Shown one piece after another: positions 28,726-37,300 of a DNA stretch of 40,035 bases; the first letter of the stretch is position 1, and every line of letters starts with the position of its first letter. A program made the translations under genes and the position numbers. Source of the DNA: Magnetococcales bacterium (GTDB lineage: Bacteria; Pseudomonadota; Magnetococcia; Magnetococcales; Magnetaquicoccaceae); NCBI GenBank assembly GCA_015231295.1, contig JADGBU010000005.1, positions 1-40,035 of the forward strand, in the 5' to 3' direction. The notes under the pieces are model-generated. The model ran no database searches and was not told the origin of the DNA. It worked only from the letters and a program-made list of their open reading frames with translations.

Positions 28726-29954
28726 ACGCCGGTCTCACCGCCTTGACCGTGGATGACGATGCAAGCACCCGTCTGCTGCTCCGCACGATCCTGGAAAAAG
28801 CGGGCTATCGGGTGCTGGAAGAGGAGACCAGTCGCCACGCGCTGGCGCGGATCGAGGCGGAGCGTCCGGATCTGATCCTGCTCGACATCATGATGCCCGG
28901 CATCGACGGTTTGCAGATCTGTCGCACCATCCGCAGTCGTCCGGAGTTCGACCGCTGCAAAGTGGTGATGGTCTCGGCCAAACCCTACGAATTCGACCGG
29001 CAACGGGCGATTCAATTCGGGGCCGACGCCTATTTCCTCAAACCCATCGAGCCGGTCGCCTTTCTCGAAGGGCTGCGTCGGGTCTTCGCCGATGCCATGC
29101 TGTTGCGTTTCTGGGGGGTGCGGGGCACCTTGCCGGTGCCGGGTGCGGAAACCGTCCGCTATGGGGGCAATACCAACTGCGTCACTCTGCATCTCACCAA
29201 GGGGCCGATCTTCATTTTCGACGCCGGAAGCGGCATTCGCAATCTGTCGGATCATCTGCTGGCGGCACGCGCCTTTCCCGTCTCCGGGAAATTTCTCATT
29301 TCCCATCCCCACTGGGATCACATCAACGGTCTGCCGTTTTTCGTGCCGCTCTACATCAAAGGCAACGAATTCGAAATCTGCTGCGTGCCTCAAAACGACG
29401 TCACCACGCGCAAAATGATCTCCGATCAGATGGATGGCGTTTATTTTCCGATCAAGATCAAAGAGTTCAGCTCAAGAGTCTATTTCCGAGACCTGCACGA
29501 GGAGTGCTGGGAGGTGGGACATGGTGCCACGGTCTCCACCATGCTGCTCAATCATCCGGGAGCCTGCCTGGGCTATCGGGTGGACTACGGCGGACGCAAG
29601 GTCGCCTACATCCCCGATCATGAACTGCCCCCGTCGGACCATCCCCACTACAATCCGGATTATGAAGCCCGTCTGATCCGTTTCGTGGCGCAGAGCGACA
29701 TTCTGATCATGGATGCCACCTTCAACGCCGAACAATATGCCCGACAGATGGGACATGGCCACTCCAGCGCGGTGCAGGCGGCGAAACTGGCCCATCGGGC
29801 CGGCGTGAAGACCCTCTGTCTGCACCATCACGATCCGGAGCAGACCGACGATCAGATCGACGACAAACTGGAAGAGGCCCGCCAAGTATTGCGTGACCTC
29901 GGCTCCGACACGATCTGTCTGGCTCCGGCGGAGGGGGATTCCCTCACCATCTGA
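28722..29954 (+). CDS. Receiver domain fused to metallo-beta-lactamase-fold hydrolase
   Basis: 410 residues. Residues 5-120 are a complete CheY-type receiver: acidic pair DD (11-12), phospho-acceptor D55 in LILLDIMMPG, the MVSAK Ser/Lys region and K105 in YFLKP. Residues about 126-405 belong to the metallo-beta-lactamase fold group that opens with LRFWGVRGTLPVPG and YGGNTNCVTL. The metal motif HPHWDH is at 193-198, with later ligands in AYIPDHE, MDATF and GHGHSS. The output is thus an enzyme whose activity may be phosphorylation-controlled. Some related hydrolases are annotated as cyclic-nucleotide phosphodiesterases. Given the translational coupling to the cyclase, cAMP breakdown is an attractive but unproven role. 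No histidine kinase is in the window. Confidence 0.88.
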   Translation: MNAGLTALTVDDDASTRLLLRTILEKAGYRVLEEETSRHALARIEAERPDLILLDIMMPGIDGLQICRTIRSRPEFDRCKVVMVSAKPYEFDRQRAIQFGADAYFLKPIEPVAFLEGLRRVFADAMLLRFWGVRGTLPVPGAETVRYGGNTNCVTLHLTKGPIFIFDAGSGIRNLSDHLLAARAFPVSGKFLISHPHWDHINGLPFFVPLYIKGNEFEICCVPQNDVTTRKMISDQMDGVYFPIKIKEFSSRVYFRDLHEECWEVGHGATVSTMLLNHPGACLGYRVDYGGRKVAYIPDHELPPSDHPHYNPDYEARLIRFVAQSDILIMDATFNAEQYARQMGHGHSSAVQAAKLAHRAGVKTLCLHHHDPEQTDDQIDDKLEEARQVLRDLGSDTICLAPAEGDSLTI

Positions 29955-30016
29955 TTGAATGGCGAGGGTCCGGAGACGATCCTCGCCCCCCGGCCCCCCT
30001 TGCCTCCGGCAGAAAC

Positions 30017-30070
30017 GTCCCAAGGGCTTCGTCCCTGGACCCACCAGGGGGATAATCCCCCTGGCCCCCT
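30017..30070. repeat. Repeat module B copy between convergent genes
   Basis: It matches the module B consensus (CCCAAGGGCTTCG..CCCTGG, then CCAGGGGGAT-A-ATCCCCCTGG, 30044-30064). The first hairpin has a mismatch here; the second is perfect. It lies 8 bp from the LysR gene's stop and about 60 bp after the hydrolase stop, and probably marks the transcript end. No module A accompanies it. Confidence 0.65.
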
Positions 30071-30077
30071 GAAAGGA

Positions 30078-30995
30078 TCACGGCTCTTCGGGCTGTTCCA
30101 GCAACTGTTTCACCTGTTCGCGCAACCAGATGTTGGGCGGACTCTTTTCGGTGCGGGGATGCCAGGCGATGGCCATGCGCAACGAAGGGGTGCTCACCGG
30201 CACCGGAGCCACCCGCAAGCCAAGAGGCTTGGCCAACTGACGCGCCACCCGATCCGGCAACACCGCCATGACATCGCTCTGGGCCACCATGAAGGGAATG
30301 ACCCCCAAAGAGTACATCCGCGCCTTGATGGAACGCGAACGACCCAGATTGGCCAACGCCTCGTCCACCACGGTACTGGTCATGCCACGGGGATAGAAAT
30401 GGACATGATCCGCCGCCAGGAAGGATTCCAGGGTCAATTTTCCATCCGGCACCAGGGGGTGATTCTGGCGATAGATGCAGGCGAACTGCATCTGAAACAC
30501 CCGATGCAGCAGAATGTTCGGCGGCACCCACTGAAACCGGCTGAAGACCAGATCCGCCGCTCCGCTCTCCAGCACGGTGCGTTCCTCCTCGCCGCCGATA
30601 TCCACCAGTTCCACGGCGACCCCCGGCGCTTTTTGACGCAACAGTTCCACCAGCGGTGCCAACAACAACACCGAGGCATAATCCACCATGCCGATGCGAA
30701 ACAGATGCTGCGCGTGAATCGGGTCGAAACGCTCCTGATTGAGGGCTTGTCGCACCTCTCTCAGGGCCCGCTCCACCGGTCCGGCCAACTCCAGGGCCCG
30801 AGCGGTGGGTTCCATGCGCAACCCGATCTTGACGAACAACGGATCATCGAAAATATCCCGCAACCGTCTGAGGGTATTGCTCATGGCGGCCTGGGTGATT
30901 CCCAAGCGTCGTCCCGCCCGGGTCACACCCCGCTCGGTCATCAGCACGTCGAAGGCGACCAGAAGGTTCAAGTCAAACCGTACCAGATCATGCAT
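30078..30995 (-). CDS. LysR-family transcriptional regulator
   Basis: 305 residues from the ATG at 30995, with GGGGAG 6-7 nt upstream; the track's GTG start adds six residues. The N-terminal winged helix is clear (FDLNLLVAFDVLMTERGVTR, then AAMSNTLRRLRDIFDDPLFVK), and residues about 90-290 form the two-lobed effector-binding domain. The FDLNLLVAFDVLM opening is shared by the NodD/LinR-like branch of LysR proteins. LysR regulators usually control a divergent neighbour and themselves. The only divergent transcription unit here is the short one described at 31045-31228. The inducer is unknown. Confidence 0.92.
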   Translation of the reverse strand: MHDLVRFDLNLLVAFDVLMTERGVTRAGRRLGITQAAMSNTLRRLRDIFDDPLFVKIGLRMEPTARALELAGPVERALREVRQALNQERFDPIHAQHLFRIGMVDYASVLLLAPLVELLRQKAPGVAVELVDIGGEEERTVLESGAADLVFSRFQWVPPNILLHRVFQMQFACIYRQNHPLVPDGKLTLESFLAADHVHFYPRGMTSTVVDEALANLGRSRSIKARMYSLGVIPFMVAQSDVMAVLPDRVARQLAKPLGLRVAPVPVSTPSLRMAIAWHPRTEKSPPNIWLREQVKQLLEQPEEP

Positions 30996-31044
30996 GGGGG
31001 GCTCCCCTTTCACCGATTAAAATACCACTGATTCCGAATCGAAA

Positions 31045-31073
31045 TTTGCACCCGTGCCATTTTTCAATATAAT
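31045..31073 (+). promoter_or_regulatory. Predicted plus-strand promoter with consensus -10, divergent from LysR
   Basis: TTTGCA (31045-31050), a 17-bp spacer and a perfect TATAAT (31068-31073). The start would be near 31080. It reads away from the LysR gene towards the intrinsic terminator at 31164-31228. Confidence 0.5.
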
Positions 31074-31094
31074 CCACACTGTTTATGAATACAA
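31066..31094 (-). promoter_or_regulatory. Predicted promoter of the LysR gene
   Basis: On the minus strand TTGTAT (31089-31094) and TATATT (31066-31071) are 17 bp apart, giving a leader of about 65 nt. The -10 element overlaps the oppositely directed TATAAT at 31068-31073, so only one of the two promoters can be occupied at a time. A GCAC-CC-GTGC inverted repeat lies at 31048-31057. Confidence 0.45.
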
Positions 31095-31228
31095 ATTTCA
31101 ATCTGGATTTCCTTGATTTCTTGGCCAGGCAGCACCAGGCGGCTTTGTCTCCCGGTGCGGTCGCGGATCGATGGGTATGACGGCTCTCCCCCCTCTGAGA
31201 CCCAATACCCGTCGATCCGTTTTTTTTT
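31080..31228 (+). ncRNA. Candidate small RNA (or small-protein mRNA) divergent from the LysR gene
   Basis: The unit is bounded by a consensus-type promoter and a strong intrinsic terminator about 150 nt apart, with no recognised gene between. It contains one short frame: ATG at 31085, stop at 31178-31180, 31 residues beginning MNTNFNLDFLDFLARQHQ. That ATG would lie only about 5 nt from the predicted start and has no ribosome-binding site, so it would have to be leaderless. An sRNA is therefore the simpler reading. The GCACC/GGTGC pair at about 31132-31158 could form a second small stem. No known sRNA family was recognised. Confidence 0.4.
31164..31228 (+). terminator. Strong intrinsic terminator on the plus strand
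   Basis: CGGATCGATGGGTAT (31164-31178) pairs with ATACCCGTCGATCCG (31205-31219), giving 15 bp with a single G-U wobble, followed immediately by nine T (31220-31228). On the minus strand no T run follows, so it is directional. No plus-strand protein gene precedes it within 1 kb apart from the short candidate unit. Confidence 0.75.
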
Positions 31229-31247
31229 GCTTTTCGTGTCCCATCGT

Positions 31248-31880
31248 TCAGAACGGCCACAGGCTCCATCCTCCCGACTCCTCCTCCTTGCGACAGCGCG
31301 CCAACTGTTCCCGATAGCGGATTGCGTTTTTTTCCACCCGCTTGGCGGTTTCCAGCAGCCATCCTTTTTTCAGATAGCTTTTGCGATTGAACCCCTGCTG
31401 CCCCTCGTGATAGGCCAAATATTGCTGACGGACATCGGTTTTGGCGATGCCACACTTTCGGTGGCTCAGATCCACATACCAGCCGATGAAATCCACGGCA
31501 TCGGCGAAGTTGTCCCGATCGGCCCATCGGGATCCGGTATTTTTTTTATAGCTCTCCCAGGTTTCGTCCAGGGCCTGGGCATAACCGAACGCGCTGGAAG
31601 GCCGAGGACCGGGAATGAACCAGAACAGACGCGATCGGGCCGGTTTGGCGTCGTGTTTGAATCGGGACTCCTGATGGATGATCGCCAGTTGCACATGAAC
31701 CGGCACTCCCCATTTTTTCCAGACCTTGCGGGTATCGTCGTACCAGCTTCCCTGATCTTCGAAGATGGCGCAGGCGTCATCGGTACGCTGGATGGTCGGG
31801 GCGGTGGCGCATCCGGCCAGCAGCGCGCAGCCCAGCAACACCCCCCGAAGCGGCCAGAACAGGCTTCGTCGCACCGGCAT
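31248..31880 (-). CDS. SLT-type lytic transglycosylase-like lipoprotein
   Basis: 210 residues from the ATG at 31880, which has GGAGG a few bases upstream. The lipobox is LLAGC (Cys about 24), so it should be a lipoprotein. A short SLT fold follows: HVQLAIIHQESRFKHDAKPA with the likely catalytic Glu (E71), SSAFGYAQALDETWESYK, and an end segment YLAYHEGQQGFNRKSYLKKG resembling the 'YN.G' part of transglycosylases. It would cleave peptidoglycan glycan strands. It overlaps the stop of the upstream cNMP-binding gene by one base (TGATG), so the two are coupled. The domain is more compact than Slt70-type enzymes. Confidence 0.8.
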   Translation of the reverse strand: MPVRRSLFWPLRGVLLGCALLAGCATAPTIQRTDDACAIFEDQGSWYDDTRKVWKKWGVPVHVQLAIIHQESRFKHDAKPARSRLFWFIPGPRPSSAFGYAQALDETWESYKKNTGSRWADRDNFADAVDFIGWYVDLSHRKCGIAKTDVRQQYLAYHEGQQGFNRKSYLKKGWLLETAKRVEKNAIRYREQLARCRKEEESGGWSLWPF

Positions 31881-32815
31881 CAACCTCCAAACCACATTTT
31901 GCCTTCCATGTGTTCGAGTTTGATGCGGGCGATGTTGAGCGGCGAGAGTCGGTTGACCAGGGTCAGGGCCATGCCCCAGTAGAACTTGAGCCGGAACAAG
32001 GGCTCCAGCGCCTGCAACTCGGCCAGCGAGATCCGCACTCCTTCACAGGCTTCCACCGCGACCAGATTGGCTTGATGGAGGCCATCCCTGAAGAAGCTGT
32101 CGAGTCCGAGCAGCCGTTCCGGTCCCATGTTGACCAGCACCAGCGCGGGATCTCGTTGCAGCGTGACCTTGACGCTGCCCTTGAGCAGAATGAAAAAATG
32201 GTCGTAGCGACTCCCTTCCCGATAGAGGTATCCACCGGCGGGAATGGACTCCGGTCCGGGTTTCAGAGTGTGCAACAACCGTTGCTCTTCCGGGGTGAAG
32301 GCGGCGAGCAAAGGAATGCCCGGCAGATAGCCCACCGGACTGGAGACGATTCCCCCGTCGAACTGATCCCGTTCGAGGCTGGCCAGCCGGAACAGGGTAT
32401 CGTGAAGAGTGGCCTTGCGACCGATCACGTCGGCGAGGAGATTGTGATAGATTTTGAGCAGCAGTTCCGGGGGATAGCCATGGCTCTGTTCGAAATCGAA
32501 GCGCAACACCAGCCCCGGTTCCGAAGCGATGACGCTGGCGGTGCGGGGTTGTCCCGTGAACCAGGCGATTTCGCCGCAAAAACTGCCGGAGTGGAGCACC
32601 CCCAAAGGCAGATTGGGTTGGGTGCGCTTGACCACCTGAAACGCCCCTTGCAACAACAGCCACATATCCCGATCGGTATCCCCTTCGCGGATCAGCACCT
32701 CGCCGGTTTCGACCCGTCTGACCCCCATGCGATCGGAACACAACACCGCCCGCTCCCCATCGGTGAACTCCTGGGGAAAATGCAAGGCTTCCAGAATGAG
32801 TTGACAATGATTCAT
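31880..32815 (-). CDS. Protein with two tandem cyclic-nucleotide-binding domains
   Basis: 311 residues from the ATG at 32815; the track's 35-residue extension runs into the promoter-side leader. Residues about 10-125 form a CRP-type cNMP-binding fold whose phosphate-binding cassette is intact (GEIAWFTGQPRTASVIA, 81-97, with Glu and Arg). Residues about 170-290 repeat the fold (GGYLYREGSRYDHFFILLKG), but its cassette reads LLGLDSFFRDGLHQANLVAVE, lacking the usual Glu and Arg. So one domain should bind cAMP or cGMP and the other is structural or binds something else. No DNA-binding helix-turn-helix or enzyme domain follows, making it a stand-alone adaptor. It is coupled to the SLT lipoprotein and lies about 2 kb from the cyclase module. 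Confidence 0.85.
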   Translation of the reverse strand: MNHCQLILEALHFPQEFTDGERAVLCSDRMGVRRVETGEVLIREGDTDRDMWLLLQGAFQVVKRTQPNLPLGVLHSGSFCGEIAWFTGQPRTASVIASEPGLVLRFDFEQSHGYPPELLLKIYHNLLADVIGRKATLHDTLFRLASLERDQFDGGIVSSPVGYLPGIPLLAAFTPEEQRLLHTLKPGPESIPAGGYLYREGSRYDHFFILLKGSVKVTLQRDPALVLVNMGPERLLGLDSFFRDGLHQANLVAVEACEGVRISLAELQALEPLFRLKFYWGMALTLVNRLSPLNIARIKLEHMEGKMWFGG

Positions 32816-32951
32816 GCTGTTCTGCACTCCTCTGCCAAGGGATTTCGGGGCCACCCGGTCCGCATGGGAACACCTGCTCCCACCGGGGGCGGCACGATAC
32901 GGCGAAAAGGTCCGCTCCAACCGGCGAAAAAACGGTGCTGGCGATTCTCTC

Positions 32952-32981
32952 GTTATAACTCGGAACGCGCGTGCAATTCAA
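32952..32981 (-). promoter_or_regulatory. Predicted promoter of the cNMP-binding gene
   Basis: On the minus strand TTGAAT (32976-32981), 18 bp, TATAAC (32952-32957). The leader to the ATG at 32815 would be about 130 nt. The remainder of the 494-bp divergent gap (32816-33309) has no gene that can be supported. Confidence 0.45.
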
Positions 32982-33234
32982 TTCGTCATTCAGGGCACCG
33001 GGTCCGGAAGCACCGGCGGCACAATCGGGAGGGGCTCTCCGGATCGGGCGCACCGACCGTCAGGTGCACGCGACGTGACGCATCGAACGCTGATTTTGTC
33101 TTGGCAAGCCGATGAGATCCATGCATATTCATGCCCCAGACGCACACAATGCGAACAAACACCACTTCTTATCCCACAATTTTGCAAAAAATGCAACCAA
33201 TAACCACGACCACACACACTTCTCTACCGGAGCA

Positions 33235-33263
33235 TTGCCCGGCCTTGACCCATTCATTACACT
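33235..33263 (+). promoter_or_regulatory. Predicted promoter of the RND efflux operon
   Basis: TTGCCC (33235-33240), 17 bp, TACACT (33258-33263). The start would be near 33270, about 40 nt before the GTG at 33310. That argues against the His/Asn-rich upstream extension in the ORF track (33112). Confidence 0.4.
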
Positions 33264-33309
33264 GTCGGTGCATCCTTCGACCACCGCTGCGCATTGGACA
33301 CCACTTCCC

Positions 33310-34323
33310 GTGAATATTTCGATTCTTGTTTTTCTGTGTACGCTGCTGGCCACGACGACCGTCCGGGGAGACGAACCGCTCCAGGTGACCACCAAACCCC
33401 TGGAGGCAGTCCTGATCCACCCCAAGGAGGAGGCTCCCGCAGAGACCCGCAGCCTCAACGACGGTCTGATCACCGCCCAGGTGACGGCCACCATCGTGGC
33501 ATTTTCGGTGCAGGTGGGGGATCGGGTCAAGAGCGGCGAGCTGGTGGTGCGGCTCGACCCCTGGGCCTACCGTCTGGCCGAACGGCGCGCCGGAGCGGAG
33601 CTGGAAGGACTGCGCGCCCGACTGGAGGCCACCCGCAAACGGTCGCAACGCTCGCAGCAACTGCAACAGCAAAAACAGGCCTCCGACGAGAAGGTCGAAC
33701 AGCTCGACAGCGAAGTCAAAGAGTTGACCGCCCAGATCCGTGCCGTGGAAGCCACCCTGGAAGAGGCCCGCATCCAGGCGGAAAAGTGTCAGGTACGCGC
33801 CCCCTTCGACGGGGTGATCGTGCAGCGTCCGGCGCGCATCGGGGTAAACGCCACGCCGGGCACCCCTCTGGCCCAACTGGTGGATACCCAGGCGGTGGAG
33901 CTGTCGGCCACCATTCCCGCCAACCGGGTCGAGAGCCTGACCCGCGCCACCGGCCACGAGTTCACCCACGATGGCCGCAGCGATCCGGTGCAGTTGCGGG
34001 TGATCGTACCGATAGTGGATCCAGCCACCCGCGCGCAAGAAGCCCGCATGATCTTCACCGGCGACAAACCGGTTCCGGGCACGGTGGGCCGGGTGATCTG
34101 GTCCGATCCCCAACCCCATCTGCCCCCCTGGCTGCTCACCCGTCGGGACAATACGCTCGGGGTCTTTCTGGTGCGTGAGGAGAAGGCGTTTTTCCACCCC
34201 CTGCCCGACGCCCTGGAAGGACATCCGGCCCGCCTCGATCCCTTGCCCGAAGGGGCGGTGGTGATCTCCGGACGAGAATCCCTGGCCCATCAGGCTCCGG
34301 TCAAGTCGAGCCCCGCACCCTGA
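33310..34323 (+). CDS. Periplasmic adaptor (membrane fusion) subunit of an RND efflux pump
   Basis: 337 residues from the GTG at 33310, where a signal peptide starts (ISILVFLCTLLATTTVRG then DEPLQV). No good ribosome-binding site is seen, so the exact start is uncertain. The HlyD/AcrA layout follows: a lipoyl-half strand (FSVQVGDRVKSGELVVRLDP), a helical hairpin rich in Gln/Arg/Glu (about 95-160), the second lipoyl half (KCQVRAPFDGVIVQRPARIG) and beta-barrel and membrane-proximal parts. The hairpin is short compared with AcrA. It should bridge the inner-membrane RND transporter encoded 19 bp downstream to an outer-membrane TolC-type channel, which is not in the window. Confidence 0.87.
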   Translation: MNISILVFLCTLLATTTVRGDEPLQVTTKPLEAVLIHPKEEAPAETRSLNDGLITAQVTATIVAFSVQVGDRVKSGELVVRLDPWAYRLAERRAGAELEGLRARLEATRKRSQRSQQLQQQKQASDEKVEQLDSEVKELTAQIRAVEATLEEARIQAEKCQVRAPFDGVIVQRPARIGVNATPGTPLAQLVDTQAVELSATIPANRVESLTRATGHEFTHDGRSDPVQLRVIVPIVDPATRAQEARMIFTGDKPVPGTVGRVIWSDPQPHLPPWLLTRRDNTLGVFLVREEKAFFHPLPDALEGHPARLDPLPEGAVVISGRESLAHQAPVKSSPAP

Positions 34324-34342
34324 CCCCCCGGAGAGCCCCCCG

Positions 34343-37300
34343 ATGATACGCGAATTTCTCGGCAATCACGTTCTGGCCAATCTGGCTTTTGGTCTGGTGC
34401 TGGTGCTTGGTTTTCTCACCTACGGCATGCTGCCCCGACAGCAAGATCCGGACATGAATTTCAACTGGATCAGCATTGTCACGATTCTGCCGGGGGCGGC
34501 GGCGGAAGATGTGGAGAAGTTGATCACCGATCCTCTGGAAGAGGCCCTGCAAAACATTCCCGACATCCGCTTCGTGATGTCGAGCAGCAGCGACGCCACC
34601 TCCAGCATGCTGGTGCGCTTCAACGAAATGGACGATCGCACCTTCGACAAGCGGATCGCCGATCTGCGCCGGGAGATCAGCAACAAACAGCGGGAACTCC
34701 CCGAAGAGTGCGAAGATCCGATCATCCTGGAAATCACCAGCGCGAACGGATGGCCGACCGTGATGGCGGTCGTCTCCGGCGAGGCCGACGACGAAACCCT
34801 CCGCCAACAGGCCCGACGGGTGCAAAAGGATCTCGAAGGGATCCAGGGGGTCGATTCGGTGATGGCCCTCGGCTTGCGGGATCCGGAGATTCAGGTGCGC
34901 TTCGATCCGGTGCAACTGGCGATCCTCGGCGTGGATCCCACCCGGTTGTCCAGCACCGTCAGCACCCGTTTCCGGGATCTGGCGGGGGGCGCGGTGGCCA
35001 TGGGAGAAGGCAATCGCATGCTGCGCTATCAGGGCACCACGCCGGATCCGAATCAGCTCGCCTCCTGGCCCATCCCGGGACGCGAAGGGGAGTTGCAGAT
35101 CAATCGGGTCGCCGAAGTGGCCAGAGAACGCAAAAAGGCCGATCGCGCCGTGCGCTACATGGGCAAACCGGCGGTCCTCCTCACCGTGACCAAACGACCC
35201 GGCGTCAACTCCCTGGAGTTGACCGAACGCATCAAGGCCTATCTGGAAAAACGTCAGGCTCTCAAGGATCACACCGGCGTCCAGACCCTTCTGGCGGATG
35301 ATCAGACCTCCATGGTGCAAAACGCCCTGTCGATCATGGAAAGCAATGCCCTCATGGGATTGACGATGGTCTTTGCCGCCACCTGGCTGTTTCTGGGCTT
35401 CCGCATTTCGCTTCTGGTGAGTCTGGGGATTCCCTTTGCCCTGTCCGGCACCTTCATTCTGCTTTACGCCATGGGCGAAACCCTGAATGTCATGGCTCTG
35501 CTCGGGGTGGTGATCGCTCTGGGCATGCTGGTCGATGACGCGGTGGTGGTGGTGGAGTCGATCTCCCTGCGCCTCGCCCAGGGCGCGAAAGCCATGGATG
35601 CCGCCATCGAAGGGCTCCGCGAGGTGGCCATTCCCGTGGCCTCCTCCTCCCTGACCACCATGGCGGCCTTTCTGCCGCTGATGCTGTTGCCGGGCATTCT
35701 CGGCAAGTTCATGCGGATCATTCCGATGGTGGTTTCGTTGGCGTTGGTCATCAGTCTGGTGGAGGCGTTCTGGATGCTGCCCGCCCATGTGGCCGCCTTG
35801 AAGTGGCACGGCGATCGCCCACCCAGCCGCGCCCAAAGAGTGCGCACCCGGTGGATGCATCGCATCCGCATCGGTTATGTGCGGCTGCTGGTGCCGGTGC
35901 TGCGTCGTCCGAAGCTCTCTTTGGGAATTTCGATGCTCGGCTTGATGGCGTCCATCGGCATCGTGGCCTCGGGACAGTTGAAGGTCGATTTCTTCGCCAT
36001 GGATCCGATGCCGATGTTTTACGTCAACATCAAGATGCCCTCCGGCTCCTCCCTGGAACGCACCATGACCACCACCCTGGAGGTGGAAAAACGGGTCCGG
36101 GAGGGGTTGCAGGCCCATGAGATCCGCGCCGTGGTGCCCTACGCCGGACAGATGATGACCGATACCGCCCCCTTTTTCGGCGACCGGTTCGGGCAGATTC
36201 TGATCAGTCTGGTGCCGGACAATCAGCAACGCCGTTCGGTTCAGGAGATCATCGCCGGCATGCGCGCGGCGGTACTGGCCACGCCGGGACCGGATCAGAT
36301 CACCTTTTTGCCGATGTCCGGGGGGCCACCCGTCACCAAGCCGATCAGCGTCAAGGTGCGGGGGGATGATCTGGAGCCGTTGCGCGCCGCGACCGCGAAG
36401 ATCAAGGAGATTCTCGCCACCATGCCCGAAGTCAGCGACATCGGCGACAACTTCACCATGGGCAGTCGGGAGCTGGTGTTGCGTCCCGATGCCGACGCCC
36501 TGCGGCGCGCCGGTCTGGAAGCGGGCATGGTGGCCCGTCTGACCCGCCTGTTGGCGGATGGAGAGATCGCCGCCACCTTCCAGCATCAGGGAGAGCAGGT
36601 CAAGGTGCGGGTGAAGGCCAATCCCACCCCCAGGCAGGGAGTGGAGGAGATTCTGAATCTGCCGGTGGCCCTGCCGGGAGGCGGCACCACCACCCTCGGC
36701 ACCCTGACCCATCACGAAACCCGTCAGGGGGTGGATACGATTCATCACTACAATTTTCGTCGCGCCATCACCGTCGAAGCCGAACTGGATCGGGAGCGCA
36801 TGGATGTGATCACGGCCAACGAACGGCTGAAACAGGAGTGGAAAAAGGTTCAAACCGAGTTTCCGGGCATCGATCTGGATTTCACCGGCATCCTGGATGA
36901 CATCAACGAGGCTCTGGATGCGATTCTGGTTCTGTTTTTGTTCGGGTTTGGACTGCTCTATTTAATTCTCGGCACCCAGTTCAAGAGCTATTTTCAGCCG
37001 CTGCTGATTCTGTCCACGGTGGTCATGGCTTTTGTGGGCGTGGTGTTCGGATTGCTGCTCACCGGGCATCCGCTGAGTCTTTATACGCTCTATGGGGTGG
37101 TGGCTCTGTCGGGGATTGCGGTCAACTCGGCGATCGTGCTGGTGGCCGCGGCCAACGATCGACGCCGCGACGGGATGAAACCCATCCATGCGATGATCTT
37201 TGCCGCCCGTCGTCGGGTGGTGCCGATTCTGATCACCTCGATCACCACCATTGCCGGACTCTCCTCCCTGGCCATGGGACTGGGCGGGAAATCGCTGTTG

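Noticed and set aside
31042-31060. Minus-strand TGGCACGGGTGCAA as a sigma-54 promoter for LysR
   Set aside because: The distance between the TGGCAC and TGC parts is about 3 bp too short.
33112-33309. His/Asn-rich N-terminal extension of the RND adaptor
   Set aside because: It has odd composition, precedes a candidate promoter, and a signal peptide starts at GTG 33310.
34301-36853. 850-codon minus-strand ORF opposite the RND transporter
   Set aside because: Antisense shadow with His/Gly/Gln-biased composition and no motif; the plus strand is an unmistakable RND protein.
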